Positions 51,470 through 62,036 of a stretch of DNA of 64,000 nt are shown in pieces. This DNA comes from Phymatolithon calcareum. Taxonomy: Eukaryota; Rhodophyta; Florideophyceae; Hapalidiales. Location of the stretch: positions 744,001 to 808,000 of the forward strand of contig OZ345382.1 of the NCBI GenBank assembly GCA_977006965.1. Reading direction: 5' to 3'. Position 1 is the first letter of the stretch. Each line of letters begins with the position of its first letter. Under the pieces are notes generated by a model, which did not search any database, was not told where the DNA came from, and saw only the letters and a program-made list of their open reading frames with translations. Both the position numbers and the translations under genes were made by a program.

Positions 51470-52479
51470 GTGTTGGCGGACTGTATGGGTGGCCCTTTCC
51501 AGCCCACCGCGCCAAAGCGGCGCAAGCGCGAAGGGAATCCCAGACCAGAGCCCGAGGCTTCCCCACAAAGACCACCTGTTCGTTCTTCAATACCATGCAC
51601 CGGAAAATCTTCCCTTCCCCAGTCCACTCTTCTAACCGAGAGAGCTAAAATTCGATGCTTTCTTTCCGCTGATTCAACCAATGCAGGTAGGACAAGATCC
51701 TTTGAACCAAGAAGGACTAAAACATGTTTCACAAATGCAACCTCCTTTCGCATCCAGACCAAGAGAAAATGCCTTGGTTCGTATTGCAGCACAATTCCAA
51801 TCCTTTCTTCCGGTCTGGACTCGACCATGATGGGCGTCACCTATTTCGTTTGCTTGCTTTTCTTCACAAAAATTACCTAGACGTTTTTAAGGGATTTTCA
51901 AAACGTTGTTGCAAGGTTATACAACCGAGCACACTGCTCGACAGGAAGCATCTAGCTCCAGACCTACAGTGTCTTCTGAAGACCTTGAAGGTCGCACTGT
52001 GCCTCCCATAGTACATTCTGATCACGTTAACACCCACCCTTGAGGCTTCCATACATCGCATCCCGTTGCGGTAATGTCAAGTCACTCCTGTGTTTCAGCC
52101 ACCTGTTGTTCAGCCCTCCCTGGTCTCCCAGATACCAAAACTTCATCCATCTGCTCGACGAAATACCAGAGTTGATGCGGACGCGCGAGAAAACATTGCT
52201 TCCTATGTTCCGCCTGATAAAGACGTTATGAGCAGTCGAGTTCCTCGTACTGTCCCTGATTTTTTCTGTAACGATGCCGCACACGGTCCACTTATTTCTA
52301 TGCGAAATGAACTCAAGCGAATAGCAGACCACAAGCTGTCTCAAGTTCTCCCATCGAATTGGAGGAACGGTGTCCCGCTTAAGCATTTTGGTACTGAACA
52401 AGCATATGAAGTATTGGAACAGCACGAAGAGTATCCTGCGGCACTTCCAGAAGCTGAACAATTCAACATTTCGTAGCAA
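51470..52479 (+). pseudogene. Chain of coding-like frames, possibly one broken gene
   Basis: Successive plus-strand frames have protein-like composition: 51470-51700 (PTAPKRRKREGNPRPEPEAS, a nuclear-localisation-like basic stretch), 51724-52011 (LFRLLAFLHKNYLDVFKGFS; LLDRKHLAPDLQCLLKTLKV) and 52090-52476 (KLHPSARRNTRVDADARENI; HGPLISMRNELKRIADHKLS; EVLEQHEEYPAALPEAEQFN). Order and strand suggest one gene with frame changes. No family is recognised. Confidence 0.3.
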
Positions 52480-52704
52480 ACTGCGCGATTTTGGTGCGCA
52501 ATTTGGAACGTTTCATTAGTGGACGGGTAACTTTCATGTTCAATATCGTTTTTCTTTCGTGAAGGATAACATCTAATACTTTTTTAACCTCTATTTCTTC
52601 GGCCGCAAACAATTCTAATTGGTCCAGCACGCCTCGAGGGAAAGTAAAGGAGAAACAATCCCTGCGGTGCAGGGCCGAGGGCGACGGGCGGCACGCGTCG
52701 CTGA

Positions 52705-52811
52705 GTGCTCAGTACCGAAGGAGAGCCATCCAGCAGCTCAGATCCCTGGAAGTGCCACTTCCACTTCCAGGGATCTGAGTTGCTGGATGGCTCTCCTTCT
52801 GCACTGAGCAC
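52705..52811. repeat. Long hairpin, 50-bp arms
   Basis: Arms 52705-52754 and 52762-52811 match at 47 of 50 positions around a 7-base loop (CCACTTC). The arm core is GGAGAGCCATCCAGCA. The flanks at ~52640-52870 are GC-rich. Confidence 0.9.
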
Positions 52812-52948
52812 CGCGCTGGACGCTCGACCGCGGCGTGTGCGGTCCAACAGGGACGGTCGCTGGCCCGTGGAGTCAATGGCAATGGGCGATGACTGTGAGG
52901 ACTCTATCGGGCTTGTGGCTAAGCGTGGAGCTCTCTGTTGAGACTCAT

Positions 52949-52993
52949 GATAAGAGCGATCACAGCCATAATATGGCTGTGATCGCTCTTATC
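52949..52993. repeat. Perfect 22-bp-arm palindrome
   Basis: Arms 52949-52970 and 52972-52993 are perfectly complementary with a single base between them. The arm core is GATAAGAGCGATCACAGCC. Only 137 bp from the 50-bp-arm hairpin, with unrelated sequence. Confidence 0.92.
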
Positions 52994-53764
52994 CGAAACA
53001 CTGCCATGCTTTCAGTTGCGTTTCCTCTGACGAACGATCCAACCATTCACCGCAACGCTGCTCCATCTTCGATACCGCGCGCTGTATCGAGCGATCGCAC
53101 CTTTAACCGCAACGTAAGCATCCAGCATATCATTTGATCATGAAAGGAGCCTCCAGCCCAGTACTTTAGAGTCAGGTTATTGTCATTAGCGCTTTCCGTT
53201 TCTTTGGGATGCAATATGATACGAGGATACCTTCATATCGTCGGTCACAGTTGCGTACCGTAAGGAGAACCCCTTATGTGAAATGTACCCTAGAAAAATA
53301 AAGGCTCTTGGCTGTGAGGGTTGCATTTTGCCAGTTTGCAGGTAACAGCAGAATTTTTATATTTTTAGTGGCTTTTCTGTCGGGAAAGGCAGTCTGTTTG
53401 TATCTTTTCAGGTTTTTCAGTCTTAAGAGGGTTTTAGATATAGGGAATTGAGTGTACTGTGATTTTGAAATCTGGGATTCTAAAAATCCAAATCGGGGGA
53501 CACCCAAATTTTTCAGATTGTCAAGTGGGATGCCAAATGCCGCCACGCGTCCCTGTTGGTTTAGAGGTCTTTGGAAAAGCGTGCATACGCAATAACCCCC
53601 GTTGACACGCGAGGGAAGGAACTGATACGCATCATAGCAGTAAATTCTAACATAATATTTTAGAACTTAGCCGTGCAGATAGGATGCGTAATATTATTAC
53701 GTCGCTCTCTCTAATACTTCGCAATACTGTAATGAGCTTCATTTCAAGGCAGAATGCATTCATT

Positions 53765-53800
53765 TGGGGCTCGAAAAATAATATTATTTTTCGAGCCCCA
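53765..53800. repeat. Perfect 36-bp palindrome
   Basis: Two 18-base arms (TGGGGCTCGAAAAATAAT) with no spacer and no mismatch. It lies ~190 bp before the MRS2 start codon. Confidence 0.93.
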
Positions 53801-53989
53801 GCTATGTTGCTGGCCACGGTTCACATGCAACGGAACGCAGGCTCTGAAGTTGTGCTTGTCCTCGCATCCGTGCCTACCCCCCATCCCGCGCACCGCGTGC
53901 GATAGAAGCCGATGGACGGGGGCCGGGGGTTTCAGCAGTCCAATCCTTTTTCTCGTATCTCACGTCTGTGAAAACCGTCGCGTGTCAAA
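53801..53989. promoter_or_regulatory. Upstream region of MRS2
   Basis: The last ~190 bases before the MRS2 ATG, bounded upstream by the palindrome at 53765-53800. Promoter role is inferred from position. Confidence 0.35.
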
Positions 53990-55726
53990 ATGTCCGACCC
54001 GCGCCCATCCCCGCTCGCTCGCGCCTCATCCGAGCCGGACCTTAATGCGCTACCCGACTTGTACGAGGAGAGTCTCGTAGGCGTTGACCTCCAATTTGAG
54101 GCTACCCCTCTCCTTTCCATTAATCCTTCAGTGGACCAACCAGCACTCACCATGTCTCTTACGCCGCTCACTCTACCTCAACCTGAAATGTTTCGCGCAA
54201 CATCAGTATCGTTTACAGAGTATGTGGCCACTGAACTTGCTCGCAGCGCTGTTATACCCGGTGTGGCCGATGACCAACCAGAGCCGTCCGTGGAGGGCAT
54301 TGCCCGCTTTCTCGGCCCGGACGAGGCCGGACTGGTGAGACCCATGCCACAACCTAGCGCACAGCAATCTCTTCCACCTAAATCCCCACGCTCTCCACGC
54401 TCACCCCGCTCTCCGCGCGCTTTGCGCTTGCGTAAGCCGACCACGCCTCCGGCACCAAGTCTTGATGTCTCGACGCCAAACGGGACGAATTCAACTAACG
54501 GTTCAGTCGCGGGATCGCAATATGCGCAAGGGGCACGACAGAGTAAGTTGCCTTGCATTGAAATTGATGAGGCAGGGACGGTGCGGAAGCGACTGATGAC
54601 ACGGATGGATATTCTGAAGGAGGCGCGCGAGACGTTGCACAAGAGTCATCCCTCACCGTCTGCAGCCGCGGCGTGGATGCGTAAGTTGGACGGAGGTCAA
54701 TTGGACGGTGACGAATCTACACCGCAAATGGATTCATTCGCTAGTCTTATGGACACCCCGGTGCCCAGTGACAGTGACGATGGAGGATTGAAGAGAACAA
54801 ATCCAAAGGCGCTTCGAGAATATCTTCATAAATATCTGCGCAACTCGCTCCAGCCGCGCGACATACGACAGGTTGACCCTGCTTTTGCTGCGAAACCTGC
54901 ACTCTGGATTCGACATACTGCGCTGGTGGTGTCCATGGAACGTTTACGGGCAATTGTGTTTCGCAGTAAGGTTCTTATGTTTGAACCGGACTCGAAGCGC
55001 ACGCAACAGGCAGTGGACATTGCGCAGAAAAGTATCAGGGTGCAACCAGATATCAATAGCCAGCAACCGTTCGAGTTTAAGGCGTTGGAGGCTATTCTCA
55101 TCCATGTGCTTGGTGCGTTGGATCGGGACTTTTGCATCATTCAGCCGGAAATTGAGCGCAATTTGAAAGAGCTTCCTCAAGAATTGAACTCGAAGAAATT
55201 GGAGGATTTAAGGTTGCAGAAACAAAAGTTGAACCAGTTTCATTCGCGTGCCACGATTGTGCAGGATATTCTAGAGAAATTGCTGGACGAAGATGAAGAT
55301 ATGGCTAATATGTATCTCACGGAAAAACATACTAATCCTAAGCGGGCGCGAAATGTTATCGACCATGATGAAGTGGAGATGTTGCTGGAGGCGTACTTGC
55401 AGGGCGTGGATGAATTGGTGAACCAGAGTAGCTTGCTGAGCGGTCAAATTGAGGATACTGAGGATCTTGTGATGATTCATTTGGATGCGTTGCGAAATAG
55501 ATTGCTGTCTGTGGAACTTGCACTGTCGGTGGTGACAATGACTTTTGGAGCGGGAAGTGTAGTATCCGGCATTTTTGGGATGAATTTGCCCATGCCACTG
55601 TTCGACGAGGGAGCTAGCAGTTACTGGTTTCTGGGTGTGGTGCTGGTAATTATGACCTTTGTTGTTGGCGTGTCTTGGCTTGTTTTGCATGTGTTGCGAA
55701 TGCGCGGGTTATACTCCTTCCACTGA
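53990..55726 (+). CDS. MRS2/CorA-family magnesium channel
   Basis: 578 residues from ATG 53990, single exon. The first ~180 residues are variable and Pro/Ser-rich, including an SPRSPRSPR run. The cytosolic/matrix domain follows: PCIEIDEAGTVRKRLMTRMD, LQPRDIRQVDPAF, ALVVSMERLRAIVF, and FEFKALEAILIHVLGALDRD, then the long stalk helices (LEDLRLQKQKLNQFHSRATI, DEVEMLLEAYLQGVDELVNQ). Two membrane helices near the C-terminus are separated by the signature SGIFGMNLPMPLF, with Gly-Met-Asn at ~530-532. This is the pore loop that defines CorA/MRS2 Mg2+ channels. The order LQPRDIRxVD and the C-terminal GMN identify the eukaryotic MRS2 branch. Location could be mitochondrial, plastid or vacuolar; the N-terminus is not decisive. 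The frame is intact. Confidence 0.92.
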   Translation: MSDPRPSPLARASSEPDLNALPDLYEESLVGVDLQFEATPLLSINPSVDQPALTMSLTPLTLPQPEMFRATSVSFTEYVATELARSAVIPGVADDQPEPSVEGIARFLGPDEAGLVRPMPQPSAQQSLPPKSPRSPRSPRSPRALRLRKPTTPPAPSLDVSTPNGTNSTNGSVAGSQYAQGARQSKLPCIEIDEAGTVRKRLMTRMDILKEARETLHKSHPSPSAAAAWMRKLDGGQLDGDESTPQMDSFASLMDTPVPSDSDDGGLKRTNPKALREYLHKYLRNSLQPRDIRQVDPAFAAKPALWIRHTALVVSMERLRAIVFRSKVLMFEPDSKRTQQAVDIAQKSIRVQPDINSQQPFEFKALEAILIHVLGALDRDFCIIQPEIERNLKELPQELNSKKLEDLRLQKQKLNQFHSRATIVQDILEKLLDEDEDMANMYLTEKHTNPKRARNVIDHDEVEMLLEAYLQGVDELVNQSSLLSGQIEDTEDLVMIHLDALRNRLLSVELALSVVTMTFGAGSVVSGIFGMNLPMPLFDEGASSYWFLGVVLVIMTFVVGVSWLVLHVLRMRGLYSFH

Positions 55727-57527
55727 GACAGCGAGTGTGAATGAACGGTCTTTTTGTTAATTTTTCTCATCGAACGTATGAACGAACAAAGCTATCTCTT
55801 ACGGAGGACGAGTCACTTCGTGCTAGCCAGCGAACAGGAGTGGAGTGGAGGGACATCCCTCAGAGAGGATGAGTACTGTGTCTTAATCTAATAAAAATAA
55901 CACGGGTGATCAGAAGAATTTGAAACAGTAGCCCTACAGTAGTGCCCTGCCAATCGACCTGGTCACCCTGATCACGCAGAGGACTGCGATGGACGATATA
56001 GCGCCTAAACAGTGCGATGCGACACAATAGTCATCTCGCACTGTGTGATGAGCTCTGGTGCGAACGAACAGTGTTGTTGAGGTTGGTGTGCAGACCTGAA
56101 GTGTTGATAACAAGGGAAAACTAGAGAAATGCGTCATTCAGCAGAAAGGCAGACGGTCGCCACGATATAGTCGTCGCTTCGGTGCAAACATGTCAATTGC
56201 CCTGGTGCATGTGCAACAAATATATAAGACTCAACTGAGTTTGAGTCAAATTTGCTTGGAGCGAGATCGGGATGCAATTCTTTTCAATCGTATGTCCTTT
56301 GTTTCTCGAAGGAAGTAGCACATGTGACGGATGGCCGTACGGAAAGGGCGAGAATGGGACCAAATACTTGCTTGAAGTGGAAGCTAGAAAGACGTTTGGG
56401 TCGGCATAATATATTAAAGAAGTGGATCGCGTTGCGGCACATCTAGACGACGAATTTGTGCAGCAATCGGGGTGATTTGGTTCTAGCCTAACTCTCTTGT
56501 TGCGACACGACGTGTAGACCGTTTCCCGTGCAAGTTTGCGAGCATCGAAACTAAAGTTTTGTTTGCAATGCATGCATGGAACGTAGAAAGGTCTTCTTCC
56601 AGAAGCACACATGCCTTCATCCCAGACAGCTTTAGTGCTATTTTATAAGAACGAACGTTTCTCCAAGCTGATCGGAGTTACCCTTTCATCCGGTTCGTCA
56701 CTATTCTACCCTACTGTGCGGACGAGCCGACGAAATGCAGAAGAGCGAGCTTCCACTTCCACCCACCCCCCATACGAGCGCAATGCGTATCGATACTCGC
56801 TTCGCTGTCCTCAAACCCAAATCTTTGACTCTCTCCCTCTTTATTCCGTACTTGGTTAACTACTGCCGTGCTGTCCGACTACAGCACAGCGTTCATACTG
56901 GCGGAGAACAACGTGGCGAACACGTCGCGATCTGTTATTAGCAGCTTTATCATTTAATGATGTCAGAACGCGTGACCAGGACGATTAACATAGGAATCAT
57001 GTATGATAAATGATACAGCTGGAGGAGTTATTCATGTGTCATACGCTCCTACCTACTCTACGCAGGACGCATTTGCAATGTGTGAGAAATATCTAAAAAA
57101 GACCACCGGCTACTGTTTCTGAGCTCAAGGAAGGACACTTCATCATGCTGACATAGAGAGTGCACAGCCGCCACGCCACGTCACTTCCGTCCGTTTCTCC
57201 TTTTCCGCCATCCGTGGAAAGAGGTTCGAAAAAGAGAGCGAGCGTTCTCAGGGAAGGAGAGAAACCGTTTAGAAAAAATTCCTTCTCGTAGGTATTTACT
57301 AGATACAGGGCCGAGAAGTGAAGTGAAGTGAAAGTGCGGAAAAAAAACGCGAAATAGAAAGGGAGGGAGGAAGGAAGGGAGGGAAGTACAATATGCTGTA
57401 GCGAAAAAATCTGCAAATCCACAAGACGTAGCACGCGTCCTGCGAAACGAATTGCGTTTTCAAACCGGCCTAGATCGACACCACGTCTTCGCGCGTCCCG
57501 CAAAACGCAGGCCGGAAAATCTCCATC
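55727..57527. other. Spacer between MRS2 and the small gene at 57.5 kb
   Basis: No gene recognised. A polypurine tract (GGGAGG/GGAAGG units) lies at ~57355-57390. The AATAAAAATAA at ~55890 may be a poly(A) region for MRS2. Confidence 0.35.
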
Positions 57528-57941
57528 TCATGTGCCATTAGCCGGCGTCACATCTTTAACCGGCACACTTTCCGCATCCGCCACACTCGCAGCCGGCGCA
57601 GCATTACTGGTAGTAGCGACAGCTCCATTCGGAGATGGTTCAGCCGTGCTCGTCTCGCGGACAGACTCTTTACCTTTTCCCGACAACTCTTCCTTCGCCC
57701 TCTCAGCGGCGGCCCAAGCGGCCAGTCCGGAATCGCGGATCTGTCTCTGCAGCTCGTTTGAAAACGGGGTCGGTTTCCTCGTGAGTAACTTGGTAGTTCC
57801 GGGGGATACTCTATGCGAAGGTTGCTCGTCACGAAACTTAACGGCCGGCCTTGAAGGCCCGTCCAACTTGACGGCGCGTTCGGCGGAGGGGTCGGTAAAG
57901 TTCACTGCGGTACGCTTCGGCTTATCCGCGCTCGGCTTCAT
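57528..57941 (-). CDS. Small hypothetical protein, 137 residues
   Basis: The preferred start is ATG 57941 (MKPSADKPKRTAVNFTDPSA); a longer frame to 58067 crosses a GGAA microsatellite and is unlikely to be coding. The N-terminal half is basic with repeats of the form AV(N/K)F/L (KRTAVNFTDPS, ERAVKLDGPS, RPAVKFRDEQ). A conserved-looking helix LQRQIRDSGLAAWAAAERAK follows, then an Ala/Ser/Glu-rich tail. No signal peptide or membrane helix. The helix could be a binding motif. Family not recognised. It lies downstream of the rhomboid gene on the same strand with a ~270-bp gap. Confidence 0.5.
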   Translation of the reverse strand: MKPSADKPKRTAVNFTDPSAERAVKLDGPSRPAVKFRDEQPSHRVSPGTTKLLTRKPTPFSNELQRQIRDSGLAAWAAAERAKEELSGKGKESVRETSTAEPSPNGAVATTSNAAPAASVADAESVPVKDVTPANGT

Positions 57942-58211
57942 TGCGCACACACACACGAAGCGGTGCTGGCGCAAAGGAAGGAAGGAAGGAAGGAGGGAAG
58001 GACGGGGGACAGGGCGCACAACAGTGGTTGGTACTTCACGTGGGTGGTGTCGATTAAGTTTCAGCAATTACAAGCGGCACTTCAGGGTAGGTGGCTTGCC
58101 TCCGACCCCTCAGTGTGTCTGTAAGCATGTCACAGCGTGACACACGTCCGTTTGTCCACACGGCGCCTTAATCTCACCTCGCTCGCAACCTCCAAACCTC
58201 CAAAACTTCAT
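57942..58211. other. Intergenic region with GGAA repeats
   Basis: GGAAGGAAGGAAGGAAGGAG at ~57977 is a short microsatellite upstream of the small gene; the rest is unremarkable. Confidence 0.4.
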
Positions 58212-58999
58212 TCACCTCACCGCCGCAACCCGCAACACAAGCAGTGCGACAGCCAGCGCACCGACAGCAACGCCGATCGCCCTCCTCACATTCGCCCTTC
58301 GCACCCGTGCAATCGACCCGACTCTCGTGACCACGGGCGCCAGTAGCACCGCAACCAACGCCCCGGCAAGTAGTCCACCGACATGTGCGGCAGCATCCAC
58401 GCCCGGCGTACGTGCAGCAAGCGCGAGTCCAATAGCCGACGAGATGCATATAGCCCTTGACGTCGAGCGACCGCGAGGCCCTAATGCCGCGGCATTGCAT
58501 CGCAAATGTACCAGCAATGCCGCGACGAGTGCATGCACACCGCCGGACGCGCCCACCGTAGACGAGGCGCGGCGCGCGACGAGGGTGGACGTGACGTTTC
58601 CCAGCGTGGCGCCGCTGAGGTAGACGGCCAGGAATGCGGCCCGTCCGAACAGGGCTTCCACCGCTCCGCCTAGTGCGAGTAGCGCGACGGAGTTGGACAT
58701 CAGGTGACCGGCGTTGACGTGCAGGAAGGAGGCGGACAGCACTCGGTACGGCTCCTCGGCCATTGTGTGAAGAGCTGTTTTCGTGCAGTGTCGTAGACAG
58801 AATGTGCGAAACGGCGGGCAGAAGAAGCCGGAGATAAATAGGGCTATGTTCAGCGCGATAATCTGGGGACAACACAAGCAAGACGTATAAAGTTTCCATT
58901 ACAAGGACATCGCAAGACGCACACGAAGTTCATTTCAGAATGCGTCAGTTTTCAGGTAGCAAAATAGCGCCTTGAACAATATTCAAATCGTCAGTCCCG

Positions 59000-59032
<33 letters not shown>

Positions 59033-59307
59033 TTTGTGAATCACACTGAACGGCAAATAACTCGTACCGCATAAGTCCACGCAGGCGGCCGCGCCACCAC
59101 GCGAAGTCGCCTTCTCTTGTCCACTTCCGCGCGTAACTCGCGCAGTTGCGCAATGCGCTGCTCGCTCGCCGCAAGTTGCACCTGCGCTTGCAGGGCGCGG
59201 CGTGTGCGGTCTGGCGCTGTCACACGCCCTGGCGGGTCCGAGCTGCACCGCACGTGCACACGGGTGGGCATGCATGACGCCGCGCTTACGAACGCGCACC
59301 GCGACAT
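58212..59307 (-). CDS. Rhomboid intramembrane serine protease, two exons
   Basis: Exons 59307-59068 and 58862-58212, 296 residues. The intron (205 nt) has donor GTACGA and acceptor TTGTCCCCAG and joins in phase 0, giving AWTYA-IIALNIALFISGFF, a typical rhomboid first helix. Conserved elements: FLHVNAGHLMSN (residues ~127-136, oxyanion/His-Asn region), VYLSGATLGN, the catalytic Ser in VGASGG (~186) and the catalytic His in AAHVGG (~240). About six to seven membrane helices are visible. The N-terminal ~70 residues are basic with a short coiled coil (QLAASEQRIAQLRELRAEVD) and could contain a plastid or mitochondrial targeting signal. Rhomboids cleave single-pass membrane proteins inside the bilayer; the substrate is unknown. 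The Ser/His pair is complete, so it should be active. Confidence 0.9.
58863..59067 (-). other. Intron of the rhomboid gene
   Basis: 205 nt, GCG|GTACGA donor and CCCCAG|ATT acceptor, phase 0; CTGAC motifs ~70 and ~130 nt before the acceptor. It contains the CA/GT microsatellite. Confidence 0.85.
59002..59030. repeat. (CA)n microsatellite in the rhomboid intron
   Basis: About 14 uninterrupted CA units on the plus strand (GT on the transcribed strand). Confidence 0.95.
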
Positions 59308-60600
59308 GGGTAATCGTGCTCGGCGGGAGATGAAGCAGGTTCGTCGGCAGGGGAATCCCCTGTCGTTACAGTAACTTCGGCGACATCTCCTTTGGCAGTG
59401 GTATAATCCCGCAATATCATAACTGGTGCAGATGCAATGGACGGATGAGATTTTTTCTGATTTTTATGGAGCCCGGGCTGAATTCATGATCGATCGATTT
59501 TTGTGGGACATATGCTGCCAAGCATGCGGGTTTCTGGGGGTGTTTCCGAGATCTTCCCGGCTGGGACGGTGGGACAATCAATCAGAAATTTTAGCGCAAC
59601 AGACAGGTAGGCGCACGGCGAGTACAGAGATTGGAAGGCGTACAGTCAGTCACCAGGGGGCGAAGTTGTTGGGTTTGTGAGGAGGTCGTAGACAGCTCTC
59701 CGCAACGAACGTAATCGACAGAACTGAAGAACATAAGGGCACCTTAAAATGGCAATCACGCTCTGAATGGAGCATGGGCAGATGAGAATATGTCAGTGCT
59801 GTAAATACCTGCAGAGCCTGAATTCCTCTCCGTTTTTCAAACTTTGCAATCGCCGTATGTATTAAATTCGATATCTTCGCACTTACCTCCGTGAGTTATT
59901 GTCACAGAGAAACCAGCACCCTCGCTTTGTGCGTTGACATCCCCAAGGTAATCAGTGCAGCCAATGTCAGTCTTGCACTTCACGCATCAGTGCGAGGCAC
60001 GCGATCCCATGGGTTCTGCGAGGGGGGGGTCCTGGTAAAGAATGTAATCGGGGAACCTTGAGGCCGTTTGGTCTGGCAAGTACAGCTGCAAAGAATCAAT
60101 CTTTGGTGAGGCACCCGGGCTGGACGCACCAGCCACCCCAAATCTAGCAAACATTTGCTCTGGAAACGGTGCTACATATTCTCGTGAGAGGAAACGCAAA
60201 TGAATTAAATGAACCTCAGTGTTGCTCTTCGAAATGCGTACGAGCGCTTCTCAGGCCTGTATTGAACAAGCGAACGGCGTGATGCACATGACGGTGAACT
60301 GCGAAACGCCTCGTATACAGTCTCGATGCCCAAACACTGCATTCTATTGGGTGCCGAATAGATGGGAGTTACTGTGCAAAGTTATTTTGCAACTCGGCTG
60401 CTGCATTAGGTGCAACTGCGTGTGGACCATCTTCGATGGTATTTGGAGCTATGCACGTCACAAAACGATTCGCCTCACCGCCTTGTATGGCACAGTAGTA
60501 TGTGTCTAAGATACACAGAATAATTTGTTGGATTTTTAAAAAATGCTTCAACTACGAGAGTCCTTACCATCCGTGATGGATGACGCGTTGGCTGAGTTTT
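59308..60600. other. Spacer, no gene recognised
   Basis: The first ~100 bases probably include the rhomboid promoter. A plus frame at 59426-59680 and others have no signature. Confidence 0.3.
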
Positions 60601-61336
60601 TAGTATCCTGTTAATCGATTCTACTCGAATGCTTTAGCAACCGTCGCCACAGTCGACCACTCCACGACCAAACCTGCAGGCAAGTGACTAAGATACCGTT
60701 GGCGTTACGTGGGATGTATGCACCCGTCGTCGATACGGTTGCCGATCCACCGCCTGCCGGCAACGGCGATGACGACCCTGTGCAAGGATCGCCCAAGAAA
60801 ACACGGAGAACTACCACTGCAAACTAGGAACTACAAGTACTTGCGCGGATTCGAGAGATACCGAAAAATAACGCAAGATAAATGCGATGACGGTCACATC
60901 CTCTGCCGACATCTGCATTCGCAGTGACGTACCTAACCGGGACAAGCCGTTGGCCATCATGGCGCACATGGTCATCATGACCCTGTACGACATCACTTTG
61001 ATCAGTATGTGGCAGAAACCCAGTCCCGCTTTTCGAAAACTTTAGCTGTCGATTTGTTTCACACTGCAAGAGTTTTCGGAAAGGTGCCTTTTCATCGCAG
61101 TCAAGCCCGTCTTGAACAAAAATTGCACGATGTGGCGCTCTATTGGGATGCATTCGAAAACTATGCATCGAGAACGCCGCACAAGTCGTGCATAACTTGT
61201 GCGCGTTTAATTCAAGCGGTTTTGAACACTCGTCGGAACCGTTGCACCAAGTCGTCCGAGATTATCGGATCGCACTCAACCCCTTTCGAGAGTCTCCCAC
61301 AAACCGAAAAAAGCAACAGGCCGCCGGACGAGTTCC

Positions 61337-61372
61337 TCAACCTTCACTACCAGTACTGGTAGTGAAGGTTGA
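61337..61372. repeat. Perfect 36-bp palindrome, left of a pair
   Basis: 18-base arms (TCAACCTTCACTACCAGT) with no spacer or mismatch. It shares its last base with the next palindrome. Confidence 0.93.
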
Positions 61373-61407
61373 AAGTCGGTTTTGCACTGCAGTGCAAAAC
61401 CGACTTT
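61372..61407. repeat. Perfect 36-bp palindrome, right of a pair
   Basis: 18-base arms (AAAGTCGGTTTTGCACTG) with no spacer or mismatch, centred on CTGCAG. It starts on the last base of the preceding palindrome and has unrelated sequence. Confidence 0.93.
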
Positions 61408-61747
61408 TCTTGCATGCTGAATATAACGCGAATGTTCAGAGAGCACAGCACGCTAATGTTGGAAAAAGGAGGTCAAGTCCTGGACGAAATTAACCGCTTT
61501 CCACCCAAGGGCATACTGTCGTCTTCAAAAGAAGGTTACCGCGCGCAGTTAGATGCAGCTTCCCTGGTTCCTTGTCCCGAATGGCTGCACACTTACGACC
61601 CGCTGATTGTTCTCCATGGAAACAGACTCGAAAAACACGTCCAGCTGTGCAGAGCGACCCTTCTCGATCTTCGAGAATTTCCTGGCTTTCACATGGTTCC
61701 GCCGTCGATTCCGTTGTTCCCGAATTTGGACTGACTAAACCATTCGT

Positions 61748-61810
61748 TTAATACGACCCTGAATCACTGAAGAGCACACTGAACAGCACAGTGATTCAGG
61801 CTCGTATTAA
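61748..61810. repeat. Hairpin with 22-bp arms and 19-base loop
   Basis: Arms 61748-61769 (TTAATACGACCCTGAATCAC...) and 61789-61810 differ at one position. Confidence 0.88.
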
Positions 61811-62036
61811 GAGAGTGCTTTCGTTGGTCCGAATGTCGGGAGCAACGGAAAATGACGGCGGAACAATGTGACGCTGCATCCGCATTTCGAACGAGGTATT
61901 GTTCTGTTTATAAGCTGGCATGCATAAGTCTACAGTACCTGTCGCCTCTAACGTGTCTGCGAATTGCTCTTAACACTTGTTTACAACGGGAGTAACACTG
62001 TAGCTTTTAGAGGGCAATAAACATCTACCAAACGAC
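61811..62036. other. Short spacer
   Basis: Nothing recognised. Confidence 0.3.

Larger units (their letters stand above)
60640..61734 (+). pseudogene. Coding-like remnants interrupted by palindromes
   Basis: Plus-strand blocks in different frames have protein-like composition: ~60670-60825 (QVTKIPLALRGMYAPVVDTV), ~61009-61330 (FSKTLAVDLFHTARVFGKVP; HDVALYWDAFENYASRTPHK) and ~61410-61734 (EHSTLMLEKGGQVLDEINRF; CPEWLHTYDPLIVLHGNRLE). They could belong to one decayed gene split by the twin palindromes at 61337-61407. No family recognised. Confidence 0.3.

Noticed and set aside
57355-57390. Polypurine GGGA/GGAA tract as a telomere-like or primer tract
   Set aside because: Irregular units with no telomeric repeat and no retroelement next to it; a simple low-complexity tract.
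58174-58899. Alternative minus-strand frame overlapping the rhomboid
   Set aside because: Arg/Gly/Cys-rich out-of-frame reading of the GC-rich rhomboid exon.
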